A DNA stretch of 64,000 nucleotides from Sneathiella glossodoripedis JCM 23214 (GCF_000616095.1 NZ_BAMS01000002.1:726227-790226); one strand, 5' to 3'. Counted from the first letter of the stretch, positions 18,344-28,892 are shown. Translations and numbers: made by a program. The notes: a model not told the origin generated them from the sequence alone.

Positions 18344-19273
18344 ATGAGCGCGACTGCCCCGAATCTAAATTCCATCGATGATGTTCAGGACCTGTTGATA
18401 TCAGCCAATTATGTCGCAGACAGAAGTCTTGCAACGGTGCTGTACCTGTCACTGAAAATGGGGCGTCCCCTATTTCTTGAAGGCGAAGCTGGAGTGGGCA
18501 AGACAGAAATTGCTAAAGTACTCGCAAATCAGCTCAATCGCCCTTTAATCCGTCTACAATGTTATGAGGGTCTGGATGTATCCTCGGCCGTTTATGAATG
18601 GAATTACGCTCGCCAAATGATTGAAATCCGCATGGCGGAAGCGGCCCATGATGTTGATCGAAAAGCTTTGGGCGCAAATATTTTTTCTGAAGACTTTCTC
18701 ATAAAACGTCCGATTATGCAGGCACTCGAAAATACTGAGGTGGGCGCTCCGGTATTATTGATTGATGAGTTGGACAGAACCGACGAACCATTCGAGGCTT
18801 ATCTGCTCGAAGTTTTATCTGATTTTCAGGTTACTATTCCTGAGATGGGGACAATTAAAGCTGCAGAGCCCCCTATTGTAATTATCACCTCGAACAGAAC
18901 CCGTGAAATTCATGACGCCCTGAAGAGGAGATGCCTGTACCACTGGGTGGATTATCCAAGTGCCGAACGGGAAAAAGACATCATTTCTCGAAAACTGCCG
19001 AATGCAGACAAGCGTCTCTCCGATCAGATTGTAGCATTTGTCCAAAAACTGCGCGAAGACCCTTCTCTATTCAAGCTGCCGGGGGTTGCGGAAAGCCTTG
19101 ATTGGACAAATGCACTGACAGAGTTAAATGTTGTGTCTCTCGATCCGGATGTCATCAATGATACACTAGGTGTATTGCTGAAATATCAAGATGATATCAG
19201 TAAGATACAGGGCCACGTAGCCGCAGAACTGATTTCGCAAATCAACGCGGAAATTGGGGATCGCAGTGACTGA
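18344..19273 (+). CDS. coxD: CoxD-like MoxR-type AAA+ ATPase
   Basis: A 309-residue AAA+ ATPase counted from ATG 18344. An open frame extends to 18254, but the family homology begins at MSATAPNLNSIDDV and the extension crosses the post-coxM hairpin. Walker A GEAGVGKTE is at residues 47-55, and Walker B is LLIDELDR. CoxD-type ATPases act with CoxE in maturing the Mo active site, in carbon monoxide dehydrogenase helping to insert sulfur and copper. It overlaps coxE by 8 bases. Confidence 0.88.
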   Translation: MSATAPNLNSIDDVQDLLISANYVADRSLATVLYLSLKMGRPLFLEGEAGVGKTEIAKVLANQLNRPLIRLQCYEGLDVSSAVYEWNYARQMIEIRMAEAAHDVDRKALGANIFSEDFLIKRPIMQALENTEVGAPVLLIDELDRTDEPFEAYLLEVLSDFQVTIPEMGTIKAAEPPIVIITSNRTREIHDALKRRCLYHWVDYPSAEREKDIISRKLPNADKRLSDQIVAFVQKLREDPSLFKLPGVAESLDWTNALTELNVVSLDPDVINDTLGVLLKYQDDISKIQGHVAAELISQINAEIGDRSD

Positions 19274-20501
19274 GAAAGGTAATTCCAATAGAACAGTGAC
19301 GGCCCCACCCGGAACATTCGCGGAAAATATTATCCATTTTGGCCGCACCTTGCGACGCGCTGGTTTACCTGTTGGTCCCGGCAAGGTGCTTGAGGCCATT
19401 AAAGCCGTGGAATGCGCGGGTCTTGAGCGGCGCGATGATTTTTATTGGACATTACACAGCATATTCGTCAATCGCCATGATCAATGGGCCCTCTTTGATC
19501 AGGCATTCCACATATTTTGGAAAAACCCTGACATCTTGAAAAAGATGATGGATATGATGCTGCCCACCACCTTTCTCGATCAGGTCAACAGTGATGCGGA
19601 TGAGATTTCCAAAAGATTGTCTCAGGCCCTTGCTCCGGATGAAGCCCCATCATCTGATACGGAAACAGAAAAAGAGGAAATCGAGATCAACGCCGAACTG
19701 ACAACCTCCTCCAATGAATTGCTTCAAACCAAAGATTTTGAGGATATGAGTGTCGAGGAAGCAGAAGAGGCAAAGAAGGCAATAAAGAGCCTTAAATTAC
19801 CAATTCGCGACGTGAAAACCAGGCGATTAAAGCCTACCGGACGTAAAGAACGTGTTGATATGCGCCGGACACTTCGTGCATCGCAGCGCGCTGGCGGAGC
19901 CTCAATAGCGCTGAAATTCAAGGCGCCCGTGAAAAAGCATCCCCCACTTGTTATTCTGTGTGATATTTCAGGCTCCATGTCCCAGTATAGCAGAATGCTG
20001 TTGCATTTTATTCATGCACTTACGAACGATCGCGACCGGGTTCATACATTTGTTTTCGGAACGCGCCTTACAAATATTACTCGGGTTATGCGCTATAAAG
20101 ATGTCGACGAAACTCTAAACGAGCTTGGCGAAAAAGTTGAAGATTGGTCAGGTGGAACCCGAATTGGCAGCACGATTTCAGATTTCAATAAAAACTGGTC
20201 AAGGCGTGTCCTCGGTCAGGGTGCCGTGGTTTTATTTATTTCCGATGGCCTCGACCGCGATGAGGCTGACGGATTAGATGTAGAGATGGACAGACTTCAT
20301 AAATCCTGCAGGCAGCTCATATGGCTCAACCCTCTGCTACGCTATGACGGATTTGAGCCCAAGGCCAGAGGCATAAAAGCAATCCTGCCTCATGTTGATA
20401 TTTTCAAATCCGTTCATAACTTAAAGAGTCTGCAAGACTTGGCCGATGTCCTGTCCGCCCCTGAAAATTCAGGTAACTCCATAAGAAGGCTTGCCGCATG
20501 A
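19266..20501 (+). CDS. coxE: CoxE-like VWA domain protein
   Basis: A protein of about 411 residues with a C-terminal von Willebrand A domain. The MIDAS motif is DISGSMSQYS near residue 238. The middle part is charged and acidic. GTG 19266, preceded by GGGGA and overlapping the coxD stop as GTGACTGA, is the preferred start; TTG 19254 is the alternative. MoxR-type ATPases and VWA proteins of this kind work as a pair in metalloenzyme activation. The stop overlaps the next start (ATGA). Confidence 0.88.
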   Translation: MTEKGNSNRTVTAPPGTFAENIIHFGRTLRRAGLPVGPGKVLEAIKAVECAGLERRDDFYWTLHSIFVNRHDQWALFDQAFHIFWKNPDILKKMMDMMLPTTFLDQVNSDADEISKRLSQALAPDEAPSSDTETEKEEIEINAELTTSSNELLQTKDFEDMSVEEAEEAKKAIKSLKLPIRDVKTRRLKPTGRKERVDMRRTLRASQRAGGASIALKFKAPVKKHPPLVILCDISGSMSQYSRMLLHFIHALTNDRDRVHTFVFGTRLTNITRVMRYKDVDETLNELGEKVEDWSGGTRIGSTISDFNKNWSRRVLGQGAVVLFISDGLDRDEADGLDVEMDRLHKSCRQLIWLNPLLRYDGFEPKARGIKAILPHVDIFKSVHNLKSLQDLADVLSAPENSGNSIRRLAA

Positions 20502-20836
20502 AAATCGATCTTGATAAAGCCGCAAAAGATGACGTAATCGCCCATGCAATTGACTGGAAGTCTGCCGGTAAAAAAGTCGCAATTGCGACAGTGATTCAAA
20601 CATGGGGATCTGCCCCTCGCCCAGTTGGTAGCCAGCTTGCCATTGATGAGAGCGGAAATATGACCGGCTCAGTCAGTGGCGGATGTGTTGAAGGAGCTGT
20701 CATTCAGGAAGCTTTACAGATCATGGATACAAACGAGCATAAAATTCTGGAATTTGGTGTTTCAGATGACCAGGCTTGGGAGGTCGGTCTGGCTTGCGGC
20801 GGAAAAATTCGCGTACTGGTCGAGCGATTAAATTGA
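20498..20836 (+). CDS. XdhC-family protein, N-terminal domain type
   Basis: A 112-residue protein equal to the XdhC/CoxI N-terminal domain, with GSAPRPVGSQLAI, SGGCVEGAV and the closing LACGGKIRVLVE. XdhC proteins bind molybdenum cofactor and deliver the sulfurated form to the enzyme. The Rossmann half is encoded by the next gene. No frame disruption is needed, since both have normal starts and the gap is 7 bases, so this is a true two-gene arrangement. Confidence 0.88.
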   Translation: MKIDLDKAAKDDVIAHAIDWKSAGKKVAIATVIQTWGSAPRPVGSQLAIDESGNMTGSVSGGCVEGAVIQEALQIMDTNEHKILEFGVSDDQAWEVGLACGGKIRVLVERLN

Positions 20837-20843
20837 GGCGGTC

Positions 20844-21533
20844 ATGAAACTTGAACAAATTCAAGAGCTGCAAATAGCCCGCTCTCAAAAGAAACAGGTA
20901 GCATTGGCAACCAACCTGACAAGCGGTGAGAGCAGTATCCTCTATCCATTTGATACAAATGATAAAAGTCAACTGGTTGACGCAGCAAGGCGAGCCCTAA
21001 TTCAAGACAGGCCAACAGAAATCGAAACAGAAGATGGGCCGGTTTTTATCAATATATTTAACCCACCACTGCGCATGCTGATTGTAGGGGCTGTTCATAT
21101 CGCCCAGAAATTATCGGAAATGGCGGCAAGCACGGGGTATGATGTCACCGTGATAGACCCGAGAAGCAGTTTCGCATCCGAATTTCGCTTTCCCAATGTT
21201 AAAATGGACACCCGCTGGCCAGATGAGGCGTTACCGGAGCATGCTGCTGATCGGCGTACTGCCATTGTGACGCTAACACATGATGCGAAACTGGATGATC
21301 CTGCCCTTGAATATGCACTCAATTCCAACGCTTTTTATATCGGTGCTTTGGGCAGCACACGAACCCGCGCCAAAAGACAGGAACGCCTTGAGCAAAAAGG
21401 ATTTAATGTCGATCAGATATCACGAATTCATGGTCCCGTCGGCCTTGATATTGGCGCCCAGTCCCCCGCAGAAATCGCCATTTCAATCATGGCTGAGGTC
21501 ACGCAAGTACTCCGTAAAGGCAAAGCAGCATGA
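20844..21533 (+). CDS. XdhC-family protein, Rossmann domain type
   Basis: A 229-residue protein with the XdhC C-terminal Rossmann domain: MLIVGAVHIAQKLSEMAAST, DVTVIDPRSSFASEFRF, then FYIGALGSTRTRAKR and GPVGLDIGAQSPAEIAISI. It is likely the partner of the preceding gene in inserting the Mo cofactor into CoxL. It overlaps the next gene by 4 bases. Confidence 0.9.
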   Translation: MKLEQIQELQIARSQKKQVALATNLTSGESSILYPFDTNDKSQLVDAARRALIQDRPTEIETEDGPVFINIFNPPLRMLIVGAVHIAQKLSEMAASTGYDVTVIDPRSSFASEFRFPNVKMDTRWPDEALPEHAADRRTAIVTLTHDAKLDDPALEYALNSNAFYIGALGSTRTRAKRQERLEQKGFNVDQISRIHGPVGLDIGAQSPAEIAISIMAEVTQVLRKGKAA

Positions 21534-23176
21534 TTTTTGGACGGCTGGAGGTAACTAAAGCAGAGGGCGCCATTCTGGCGCACGCTGTGGATATGGGTGA
21601 ATCTGGCCTACTGAAAAAAGGGACAATTCTGTCACAGGACATGATTTTAACTTTAAAGGATCATGGCATAACGCAAGTCCTTGCCGCACGTCTTGAGAAT
21701 GAAGATATGGGCGAAGATCAGGCTGCCCATGAAATTTCGGCTGTCCTTGCGGGTCCTAACTGTAGCGCAGAAGCCCCTTTTACAGGCAGATCCAACCTTA
21801 TTTCCAATGCGTCCGGTGTCGTCAGAATAAACCGGGATTTATTAAATAAAATCAACAATATAAATGCTGATATTACAGTCGCGACTCTAAAAGATATGGA
21901 TGCTGTTGAAGCGGGCCAAATGATCGCGACGGTCAAGATCATCCCCTTTGCCACCAAATCAGATAATGTCAAATCCGTTATTGGGTACACGGAACTGGCG
22001 TCACAAAAACTGATCAGTGTCGCGCCGTTTAAAAAGAAAAAAATTGGGGTTATCTCAACTCTTCTTCCCCATACTCCCGAGAAAATACTCAAAAAATCTG
22101 AAAAGGTTTTGGAAGATCGCCTGAATAGCTGTGCGAACAGCATTAGCCATAGGGTTCAGACAATTCATCATGAAGAGGATCTAAGGAACGAAATTCAGGA
22201 AATGAAAGCAAAGGGTTGCGACCTTATTCTGATATTTGGTGCATCAGCGATTACTGACGTTCGCGATGTCATTCCAACCGCCCTTTGTCAAGCAGGGGGA
22301 AAGGTCCTGCATTTTGGTATGCCGGTTGATCCGGGAAATCTTTTGTTATTAGGATCTTTGGACGATACGGTGGTTATCGGCCTACCGGGATGTACAAGAT
22401 CCCCCAAACTAAATGGCTTTGACTGGGTACTGCAGCGTATTCTGGCCGACATACCAGTTGAGGCAACCGATATCATGAATATGGGTGAAGGCGGACTGTT
22501 AAAAGAAATCAGCAGCAGACCACAACCGCGGGAAAGCCGAAAAACAACCGGCTCGCGACAGCCGGAAATTGCCGCTTTGTTGCTGGCAGCGGGTCGCTCA
22601 CGGAGAATGGGTCCACAAAACAAACTGTTGGCGTTAATCAATGATACCCCAATGGTCAGACATGTGGCGCAAACCCTGATGCACAGCGATTTGAATGAAG
22701 TTCTGATGGTCACTGGTCACGAAGCTGAAGAAGTTTTGAAAACCGTCTGGGACCTTAATATACCCAGCGTACAAAATCCCAATTATTCTAAAGGCTTATC
22801 TACTTCACTGAAAGTAGGATTTGAAATACTTAAAGACAGGTCCGACGGCATTCTTGTCTGCCTGGGCGATATGCCATTTGTCTCAGAGCAGACAATCCAG
22901 AAGTTGATTGCGAAATTTGACCCGGCAAATGGCAAATCTATCGTTATTCCAACAACAAATGGAAAACGCGGAAATCCTGTCCTTATTTCCACACAATATT
23001 GGCCAGAGATTAAAAACATTGCTGGAGATATGGGCGCGAAAGCACTTATTTCGGCGAATGATCATGCGGTTGAAACAGTTGAAATTGACAGCCGTGAAAT
23101 ATTTATGGATATAGATACGCCTGATGTTCTCGCAACCGTCACAGATGCGAAGAAGAGTTCAGACAATAGTGAGTAA
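21530..23176 (+). CDS. Molybdopterin-binding / MobA-like nucleotidyltransferase fusion
   Basis: A 548-residue two-domain protein. Residues 1-330 carry a molybdopterin-binding domain (MoeA/MogA-like, with DLILIFGASAITDVRD and VVIGLPGC). Residues 345-545 carry a MobA/MocA-like transferase with LLLAAGRSRRMGPQNKLL and the metal site LGDMPFV. The second domain likely adds CMP to molybdopterin to make the cytosine dinucleotide cofactor used by CoxL. Such fusions are known beside molybdenum hydroxylase operons. It overlaps the XdhC gene by 4 bases. Confidence 0.9.
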   Translation: MIFGRLEVTKAEGAILAHAVDMGESGLLKKGTILSQDMILTLKDHGITQVLAARLENEDMGEDQAAHEISAVLAGPNCSAEAPFTGRSNLISNASGVVRINRDLLNKINNINADITVATLKDMDAVEAGQMIATVKIIPFATKSDNVKSVIGYTELASQKLISVAPFKKKKIGVISTLLPHTPEKILKKSEKVLEDRLNSCANSISHRVQTIHHEEDLRNEIQEMKAKGCDLILIFGASAITDVRDVIPTALCQAGGKVLHFGMPVDPGNLLLLGSLDDTVVIGLPGCTRSPKLNGFDWVLQRILADIPVEATDIMNMGEGGLLKEISSRPQPRESRKTTGSRQPEIAALLLAAGRSRRMGPQNKLLALINDTPMVRHVAQTLMHSDLNEVLMVTGHEAEEVLKTVWDLNIPSVQNPNYSKGLSTSLKVGFEILKDRSDGILVCLGDMPFVSEQTIQKLIAKFDPANGKSIVIPTTNGKRGNPVLISTQYWPEIKNIAGDMGAKALISANDHAVETVEIDSREIFMDIDTPDVLATVTDAKKSSDNSE

Positions 23177-23179
23177 GTC

Positions 23180-23614
23180 GTGATCGAAGAATTATACCAA
23201 AAAAACCTTATGCGTCTTGCTGCAAACGCGACGGGATCACAAAAACTGGAAAATCCGCACTTCACGGAAACACTGGATAATCCGACCTGTGGTGATCGTA
23301 TTACCCTCCAGGTAAAGCTGGAAGATGGCAGGATCACTGAACTGTCGCAAGATAACAGATCCTGCCTGTTATGTCAGGCTTCTGCTTCACTGCTCGCAGA
23401 AAATGCCGTGGGTCTGACAGCTGAGGATCTGCATAAAGTGATTGCTCAAATTCACAAGATCCTGAACGGCGAAGAAGAGCACGCAGAAACACCATGGGAG
23501 AAACTGGAATATTTCACACCCGTTCACGCCCATAAAAGCCGTCATCTTTGTGTTTTACTTCCCTTCCACGCCTTGAAAAAAATCCTCCAACAGGAATCTG
23601 CAGATGCACCGTAG
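23180..23614 (+). CDS. NifU/IscU-like Fe-S scaffold protein
   Basis: A 144-residue NifU_N-type scaffold. The three expected Cys positions appear in NPTCGDRITL, CLLCQASAS and SRHLCVLLP. It begins at GTG 23180, 3 bases after the previous stop. Its place suggests that it helps supply Fe-S clusters for CoxS, though a general role is equally possible. Confidence 0.85.
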   Translation: MIEELYQKNLMRLAANATGSQKLENPHFTETLDNPTCGDRITLQVKLEDGRITELSQDNRSCLLCQASASLLAENAVGLTAEDLHKVIAQIHKILNGEEEHAETPWEKLEYFTPVHAHKSRHLCVLLPFHALKKILQQESADAP

Positions 23615-23816
23615 AGTTATAACAAAAGCCCCAAAAGGGGTAACAATCCCCTCACCTTGTACCGGTGTCTGCACAATGGACATGAAAAACGAATATTGTA
23701 TTGGCTGTTTTCGTACCCGTCTGGAAATTGGTGGCTGGATGCACCTGGGCAATGATGAAAAACTGAAAATCATCAAGGAACTGCGCGGCAGACGGGAAAA
23801 AGCGAAAGAAAGCTGA
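23604..23816 (+). CDS. DUF1289 small Cys-rich protein
   Basis: A 70-residue DUF1289 protein with the family pattern SPCTGVCTMD, YCIGCFRT and EIGGW; the four Cys could bind metal or a cluster. It overlaps the NifU-like gene by 11 bases and is the last gene of the cox accessory operon. The function is unknown. Confidence 0.85.
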   Translation: MHRRVITKAPKGVTIPSPCTGVCTMDMKNEYCIGCFRTRLEIGGWMHLGNDEKLKIIKELRGRREKAKES

Positions 23817-23948
23817 GCTCTTTCCATCCCCCTTTTATTCGGTCATTCAATTGGCTAGGGAATTCAAATCAGTCCACAGAATTTCTGCATCTGGCGCGTT
23901 CGTGATACGCATCACATACTTATCTTCATCGATCTTTAATATATAGGT

Positions 23949-23962
23949 TCGATATATATCGA
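23949..23962. promoter_or_regulatory. Perfect palindrome, candidate PadR operator
   Basis: TCGATATATATCGA is a perfect 14-base palindrome inside an AT-rich promoter-like stretch, 55 bases before the PadR start. PadR proteins usually bind dyad sequences in their own promoters, so this is the best candidate operator for autoregulation and for control of the RND genes behind it. Confidence 0.55.
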
Positions 23963-24017
23963 GTGTGTATATGGTAATCGAGGGCGCTACCTCTCCTTAG
24001 TTAATACTGGAAACCTG

Positions 24018-24554
24018 ATGGATGTTAGAACCCTGTGTCTGGGGATCCTTACTTTTGGCGATGCCACTGGCTATGAAATAAAGAAGGCGTTTGAAGACCG
24101 TCTTGGTCTTCTCTATGACGCCAGTTTTGGCTCAATCTATCCCGCCCTGAACAAGCTAACAGAACAGGGATTGATTTCCTGTCGGGAGGAAAGTCAGGAC
24201 CATAGACCTGATAAAAAGGTGTATTCAGTCACTCAGGAAGGTCAGCTTGAATTTATCAAGCATCTGCAACGCAAACCAAAAGCAGATAAGTATCGCTCAG
24301 ACACACTTGCGACGATGATGTTTGCCCATCTGCTTTCACCGGGAAAAGTCGCCACACTCTTGGATAATTATATCGAAACATGTGAGGAAAATATTGCAAC
24401 GCTGTCTGAGGGTTGCGATATGAAATCTTCGCTTTCTGAAAAATTTTTATGTGGTTTTGGAATTGCGGTTAAAACGGCGTCCATAAACTATATCCGCGAA
24501 AACAGACATTTAATCGAAGCTGAGTCTCTGCTGGCTGACAGCGCCGCAGAGTAA
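24018..24554 (+). CDS. PadR-family transcriptional regulator
   Basis: A 178-residue regulator. The N-terminal winged helix has DATGYEIKKAFEDRLG, SFGSIYPALNKLTEQGLI and KVYSVTQEG, typical of PadR. The C-terminal half (about residues 95-175) matches the Vir_act_alpha_C helical dimerisation domain. It likely represses the efflux genes starting 32 bases downstream and responds to a pump substrate. Confidence 0.9.
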   Translation: MDVRTLCLGILTFGDATGYEIKKAFEDRLGLLYDASFGSIYPALNKLTEQGLISCREESQDHRPDKKVYSVTQEGQLEFIKHLQRKPKADKYRSDTLATMMFAHLLSPGKVATLLDNYIETCEENIATLSEGCDMKSSLSEKFLCGFGIAVKTASINYIRENRHLIEAESLLADSAAE

Positions 24555-24586
24555 TGAGTTAAAATACCTTAGGGAAGAGGTGCCAA

Positions 24587-25708
24587 GTGAACCGCTCTAT
24601 ATTTATTGCAATCCTGATCGCGGTAGGCGTAACAGGATGGATTTTATCCGGCCAGTTTGAAGCAGATGGCGATGGCACTTCCGAAGCAGCACCAACGGCC
24701 GATGCGGCCAAAACACCCACGCAGGAAATTGCTGCCCCAAAAGCGGAAAAGAAAGTACCTCTGGTTCAGGTCGCTGTTCGAACTTTCAACGGAGAGCAGA
24801 AATCTGAACCTGTTGTTGTTCGCGGAACAACAGAAGCCATTCGTATGGTGGAGATAAAGGCCGAAACTCCCGGGCGTGTGTCAGAAATACTGGTCGAACG
24901 TGGTGATCGGGTGAAAAAAGGGGATGTGCTTGTTAAATTTGCTGTGAAAGACCGCAAAGCTCAACTTGCTGAAGCTGAAGCCCTCGTCCGCCAGAGGCAG
25001 ATTGAATATGACGCCGCCAAATCACTGAATAAAAAGGGCTTTAGTGCCAAAACAACACTCGCTGGCACCAAAGCGTTGCTCGACAGTGCATTGGCTCAAG
25101 CGGAATCCGTTCGAATTAAGCTGGAGGATCTGGTGATCCGGGCTCCCTTTGATGGATATATCGAAGATCGGGCTGCGGAACTGGGCGCCTTTATCAAAGA
25201 CGGAAATGTAGTCGCGACACTCGTTGATGAAAACCCAATCCTTATCGTTGGGCAGATATCCGAACTAAATGTCAATAAAATCAAAGTCGGTGATGAAGGA
25301 TATGCCAAACTGATCACTGGTGAAGAAGTCTCTGGTAAAGTCCGATTCATTTCAAAAACTGCAGATCCATCAACCCGCACATTCCGAGTTGAACTTCTCA
25401 TTAAAAATGATGAATTTCGCATTCGCTCTGGCGTGACGGCAGAAACAACATTCATGACTGACCAGATAATGGCACATTTTATCTCCCCGGCCATTCTGAC
25501 GTTAAATGAAGCTGGCGTGCTTGGCGTTCGCTCCGTTGATGAAAATGATGTGGTGCAGTTTCATCCGGTACAGGTCCTTTCCGATACCAGCGAAGGAACA
25601 TGGATAACCGGGCTTCCGAAACAAATTAATCTGATCACTGTTGGTCAGGAATTCGTCAAGGATGGTGAAAAAGTGCTGCCTCAGAAACTGACCGCAGGAG
25701 TGCAGTAA
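24587..25708 (+). CDS. RND efflux membrane-fusion (periplasmic adaptor) protein
   Basis: A 373-residue HlyD/MFP-type adaptor from GTG 24587. It has an N-terminal membrane anchor (residues 3-20), an Ala/Glu-rich linker to residue 55, a lipoyl half (AETPGRVSEILVERGDRVKK), a helical hairpin, the second lipoyl half (LVIRAPFDGYIEDRAAELGA) and a beta-barrel. It links the inner-membrane RND pump to an outer-membrane channel, which is not encoded here. It overlaps the pump gene by 1 base. Confidence 0.9.
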   Translation: MNRSIFIAILIAVGVTGWILSGQFEADGDGTSEAAPTADAAKTPTQEIAAPKAEKKVPLVQVAVRTFNGEQKSEPVVVRGTTEAIRMVEIKAETPGRVSEILVERGDRVKKGDVLVKFAVKDRKAQLAEAEALVRQRQIEYDAAKSLNKKGFSAKTTLAGTKALLDSALAQAESVRIKLEDLVIRAPFDGYIEDRAAELGAFIKDGNVVATLVDENPILIVGQISELNVNKIKVGDEGYAKLITGEEVSGKVRFISKTADPSTRTFRVELLIKNDEFRIRSGVTAETTFMTDQIMAHFISPAILTLNEAGVLGVRSVDENDVVQFHPVQVLSDTSEGTWITGLPKQINLITVGQEFVKDGEKVLPQKLTAGVQ

Positions 25709-28700
25709 TGAATGCAATTATCGATGCAGCCATCCACCGTTCGCGAACGGTAATCAGTGCGCTCATACTCATCCTTGTTGCTGGTTTTACCGCCTATGTG
25801 GACATTGCCAAAGAGGCTGATCCCGATGTAAATATCCCGATTATTTATGTGTCCATGACGCATGAGGGAATTTCCCCGGAAGACGCAGAAAGGCTTCTGG
25901 TCCGGCCCATGGAAGTGGAATTGCGCGGGATTGAGGGCGTGAAGGAAATGCGCTCAACCGCTGGCGAGGGACATGCATCCGTATTAATGGAGTTTGAAGC
26001 CGGTTTCGATGCGGATACGGCACTGGATGATGTCCGCGAAAAGGTCGACATTGCCAAAAAAGAACTTCCTGAGGAAACAGATGATCCAAGCGTTCATGAA
26101 GTGAATGTGGGTTTGTTCCCTGTTCTTGTGGTAACGCTGTCGGGTGATATTCCCATGCGTTCGATGATCCGAATTGCCAAAGATCTTCAAGACGATATCG
26201 AAGGGCTACCGGGGGTTCTGGCGGCTGATATTGGGGGGGATCGCGAAGAAGTTCTTGAAGTGATCATCGACCCTGTAAAACTAGAAAGCTACAAAATCTC
26301 TAATGCCGAACTGATTAATGCCGTTCAGCTTAACAACAAACTGGTGGCGGCGGGCTCGATGGATACCGGCAAAGGCCGTTTCTCCATCAAAGTGCCGGGC
26401 CTTTTTGAAAGTGCAAAGGACGTTTTTTCAATCCCGCTTAAAGTAAATGGAGACGCGGTCGTCACCCTTGGTGATGTCACAAGCATCAGAAGAACTTTCA
26501 AAGATGCTGACAGTTTTGCGCGCCTTGATGGCAAACCAGCCGTCGTTCTTGAGATAAAAAAACGCCTTGGTGAAAACATCATCGACACGATTGAGGATGT
26601 GAAAAACCTGGTCGCTGAGGAGCAGAAAATCTGGCCGGAAGGACTTGAAGTAACCTTCAGTCAGGACAAATCCAAAGACATCCGCACCATGCTCAAGGAC
26701 TTGCAAAACAACATCATCAGCGCCATTATTCTGGTGATGATTGTTGTGATCAGTGCCCTTGGTATGCGAACTGCGGGTCTAGTCGGTCTTTCAATTCCCG
26801 GCTCTTTCCTGATCGGTATTCTGTATCTGTACCTATTTGGCTTTACGATTAACATTGTTGTCCTTTTCGGACTGATCCTTGCGGTTGGCATGCTTGTTGA
26901 CGGTGCGATCGTTGTTACCGAATTTGCTGACCGTAAAATGGCGGAAGGTTATGACAAGGTTGAAGCCTACGGATTGGCTGCCAAAAGGATGGCATGGCCA
27001 ATTATTGCCTCAACCGCGACAACACTTGCCGTATTCATGCCACTCTTGTTCTGGCCGGGTGTGGTTGGGGAGTTCATGAAATTCCTGCCCATCACGCTGA
27101 TCACCACATTGACCGGCTCCCTGTTGATGGCCCTGATTTTTGTTCCAACCCTCGGATCAGTTTTTGGAAAAGCCGGTTCTGCCAACTCCAAAACTCTGGC
27201 GGCGCTTGCTGCAGCCGAAACGGGAGATGTTCGCGATATTGGTGGCTTCACAGGACGCTATGTGCGGGTGCTGTCTTTCTGTCTGCGTCATCCAGCCAAA
27301 ATTGTGCTTGTAGCCGTAGCGGCATTAATAGGCGTACAGATGTATTACGCAACTCATGGTAATGGGGTCGAGTTTTTCCCTGATGTTGAACCTGAAATGG
27401 CACTTGTTCACGTTCATGCACGCGGAAATATGTCAACGCTCGAAAAAGATGAGCTGGTTCAGGCCGTTGAGCGCGAAGTTCTGAAACTGGATGATTTCTC
27501 CTCTGTCTATTCGAAGACGGGAGGCGCGGCAGACGGTCAGGATATTGCCGAAGACGTCATTGGGGTTATGCAACTTGAATTCAAGGACTGGTTTGAGCGT
27601 CGCCCAGCAGATGTCGTGTTTGAAGACATCCGGGCGCGAACCGCTCATATCGCCGGTATTACAGTTGAAACTCGTGAACCTGATGCAGGCCCGCCGACAG
27701 GTAAAGATGTCCAGATTGAACTTTCTTCGCGTTTTCCGGAAAACTGGAACCTGAGATTGCCAAAATCCGCGAATATCTTGAGAAAAATGTCGATGGACTG
27801 ATTGATCTTGAAGATAGCCGCGCCATTCCCGGCATCGCATGGGAAATTGTCGTGGACAGAACTCAGGCTGGTAAATATGGCGCTGATGTCACCACGGTTG
27901 GTAAAACCATTCAGCTTGTAACCAATGGCATTAAAGCGCATGAATACAGGCCTGCTGAAGTGGATGATGAAGTAGAAATTCGGGTTCGTTATCCAGAAAG
28001 TTATCGAAGCCTTGAACAGCTTGATAATCTGCGTGTCAGTACTGACAAGGGAATGGTTCCATTATCCAACTTTGCAGTCCGCACCCCAGAGCAGAAAGTG
28101 GGAACAATCAAGCGAGTGGACTCTCGCCGGGTGATGACCATTAAAGCCAATGTAAAACCAGGTATTCTGGTTGATACAAAGGTGAAGGAAATCGAAGAAT
28201 GGATCAAAAGCGAAGCAAATATTGATCCAGCGGTATCTTATCGGTTTAAAGGTGAGGATGAAGAGCAGAAAAAGGCCCAAGCCTTTTTGGGTAAAGCATT
28301 TGGCGTTGCCCTCTTCATGATGGCAATCATCCTGGTCACACAATTCAACAGCTTTTACCACGCCTTTTTGATCCTAACTGCCGTTATTATGTCCACAATC
28401 GGGGTCTTCGTCGGCCTGATCGTAACCGGCCAGCCATTTGGTATTGTGATGACCGGGATCGGTGTGATTTCACTGGCGGGTATCGTTGTGAATAACAATA
28501 TTGTTCTGATCGATACCTTCGCTCACCTGCGAAAACAGGGAATGAATGCTATGGAAGCGGTACTGAGAACAGGTGCGCAACGTTTGCGTCCGGTCATGCT
28601 GACTACGATTACGACAATCTGTGGCCTGCTGCCAATGACATTGCAAATGAACATCGACTTCATTACCCGTGAGGTTCAGATGGGCGCTCCCTCCTCACAA

Positions 28701-28892
28701 TGGTGGGTTCAATTGTCAACCGCTGTTGCCTTTGGACTGTCCTTTGCAACATTGCTGACACTCATCGTCACGCCTAGCCTGTTGATGATTGGTGCAAATG
28801 TTGGCAGTTTTTTCGAACGTCGCAAAGACAGAAAAAAGCAGAAAAAATTGAATGTATCCATTAAAGGGTCAACAGCAACTCCTGCTGAATAA
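25708..28892 (+). CDS. RND-family efflux permease (one base missing)
   Basis: Two frames, 25708-27740 and from there to 28892, join into one 1061-residue protein when one A is added to the A4 run at 27740-27743; the join reads RFPEKLEPEIAKIREYLEKN. It has the RND layout: TM1 near residues 10-28, a periplasmic domain, a TM2-6 block with VLFGLILAVGMLVDGAIVV (Asp in TM4), a second porter domain, and TM8-12. It is HAE1/AcrB-like. Substrates cannot be predicted from sequence. A bidirectional terminator follows. Confidence 0.9.

Noticed and set aside
20498..21533. The two XdhC genes as one broken gene
   Set aside because: Each half has its own start and a complete domain, the spacer is 7 bases, and no single-base repair would join them; two-gene XdhC arrangements are known.
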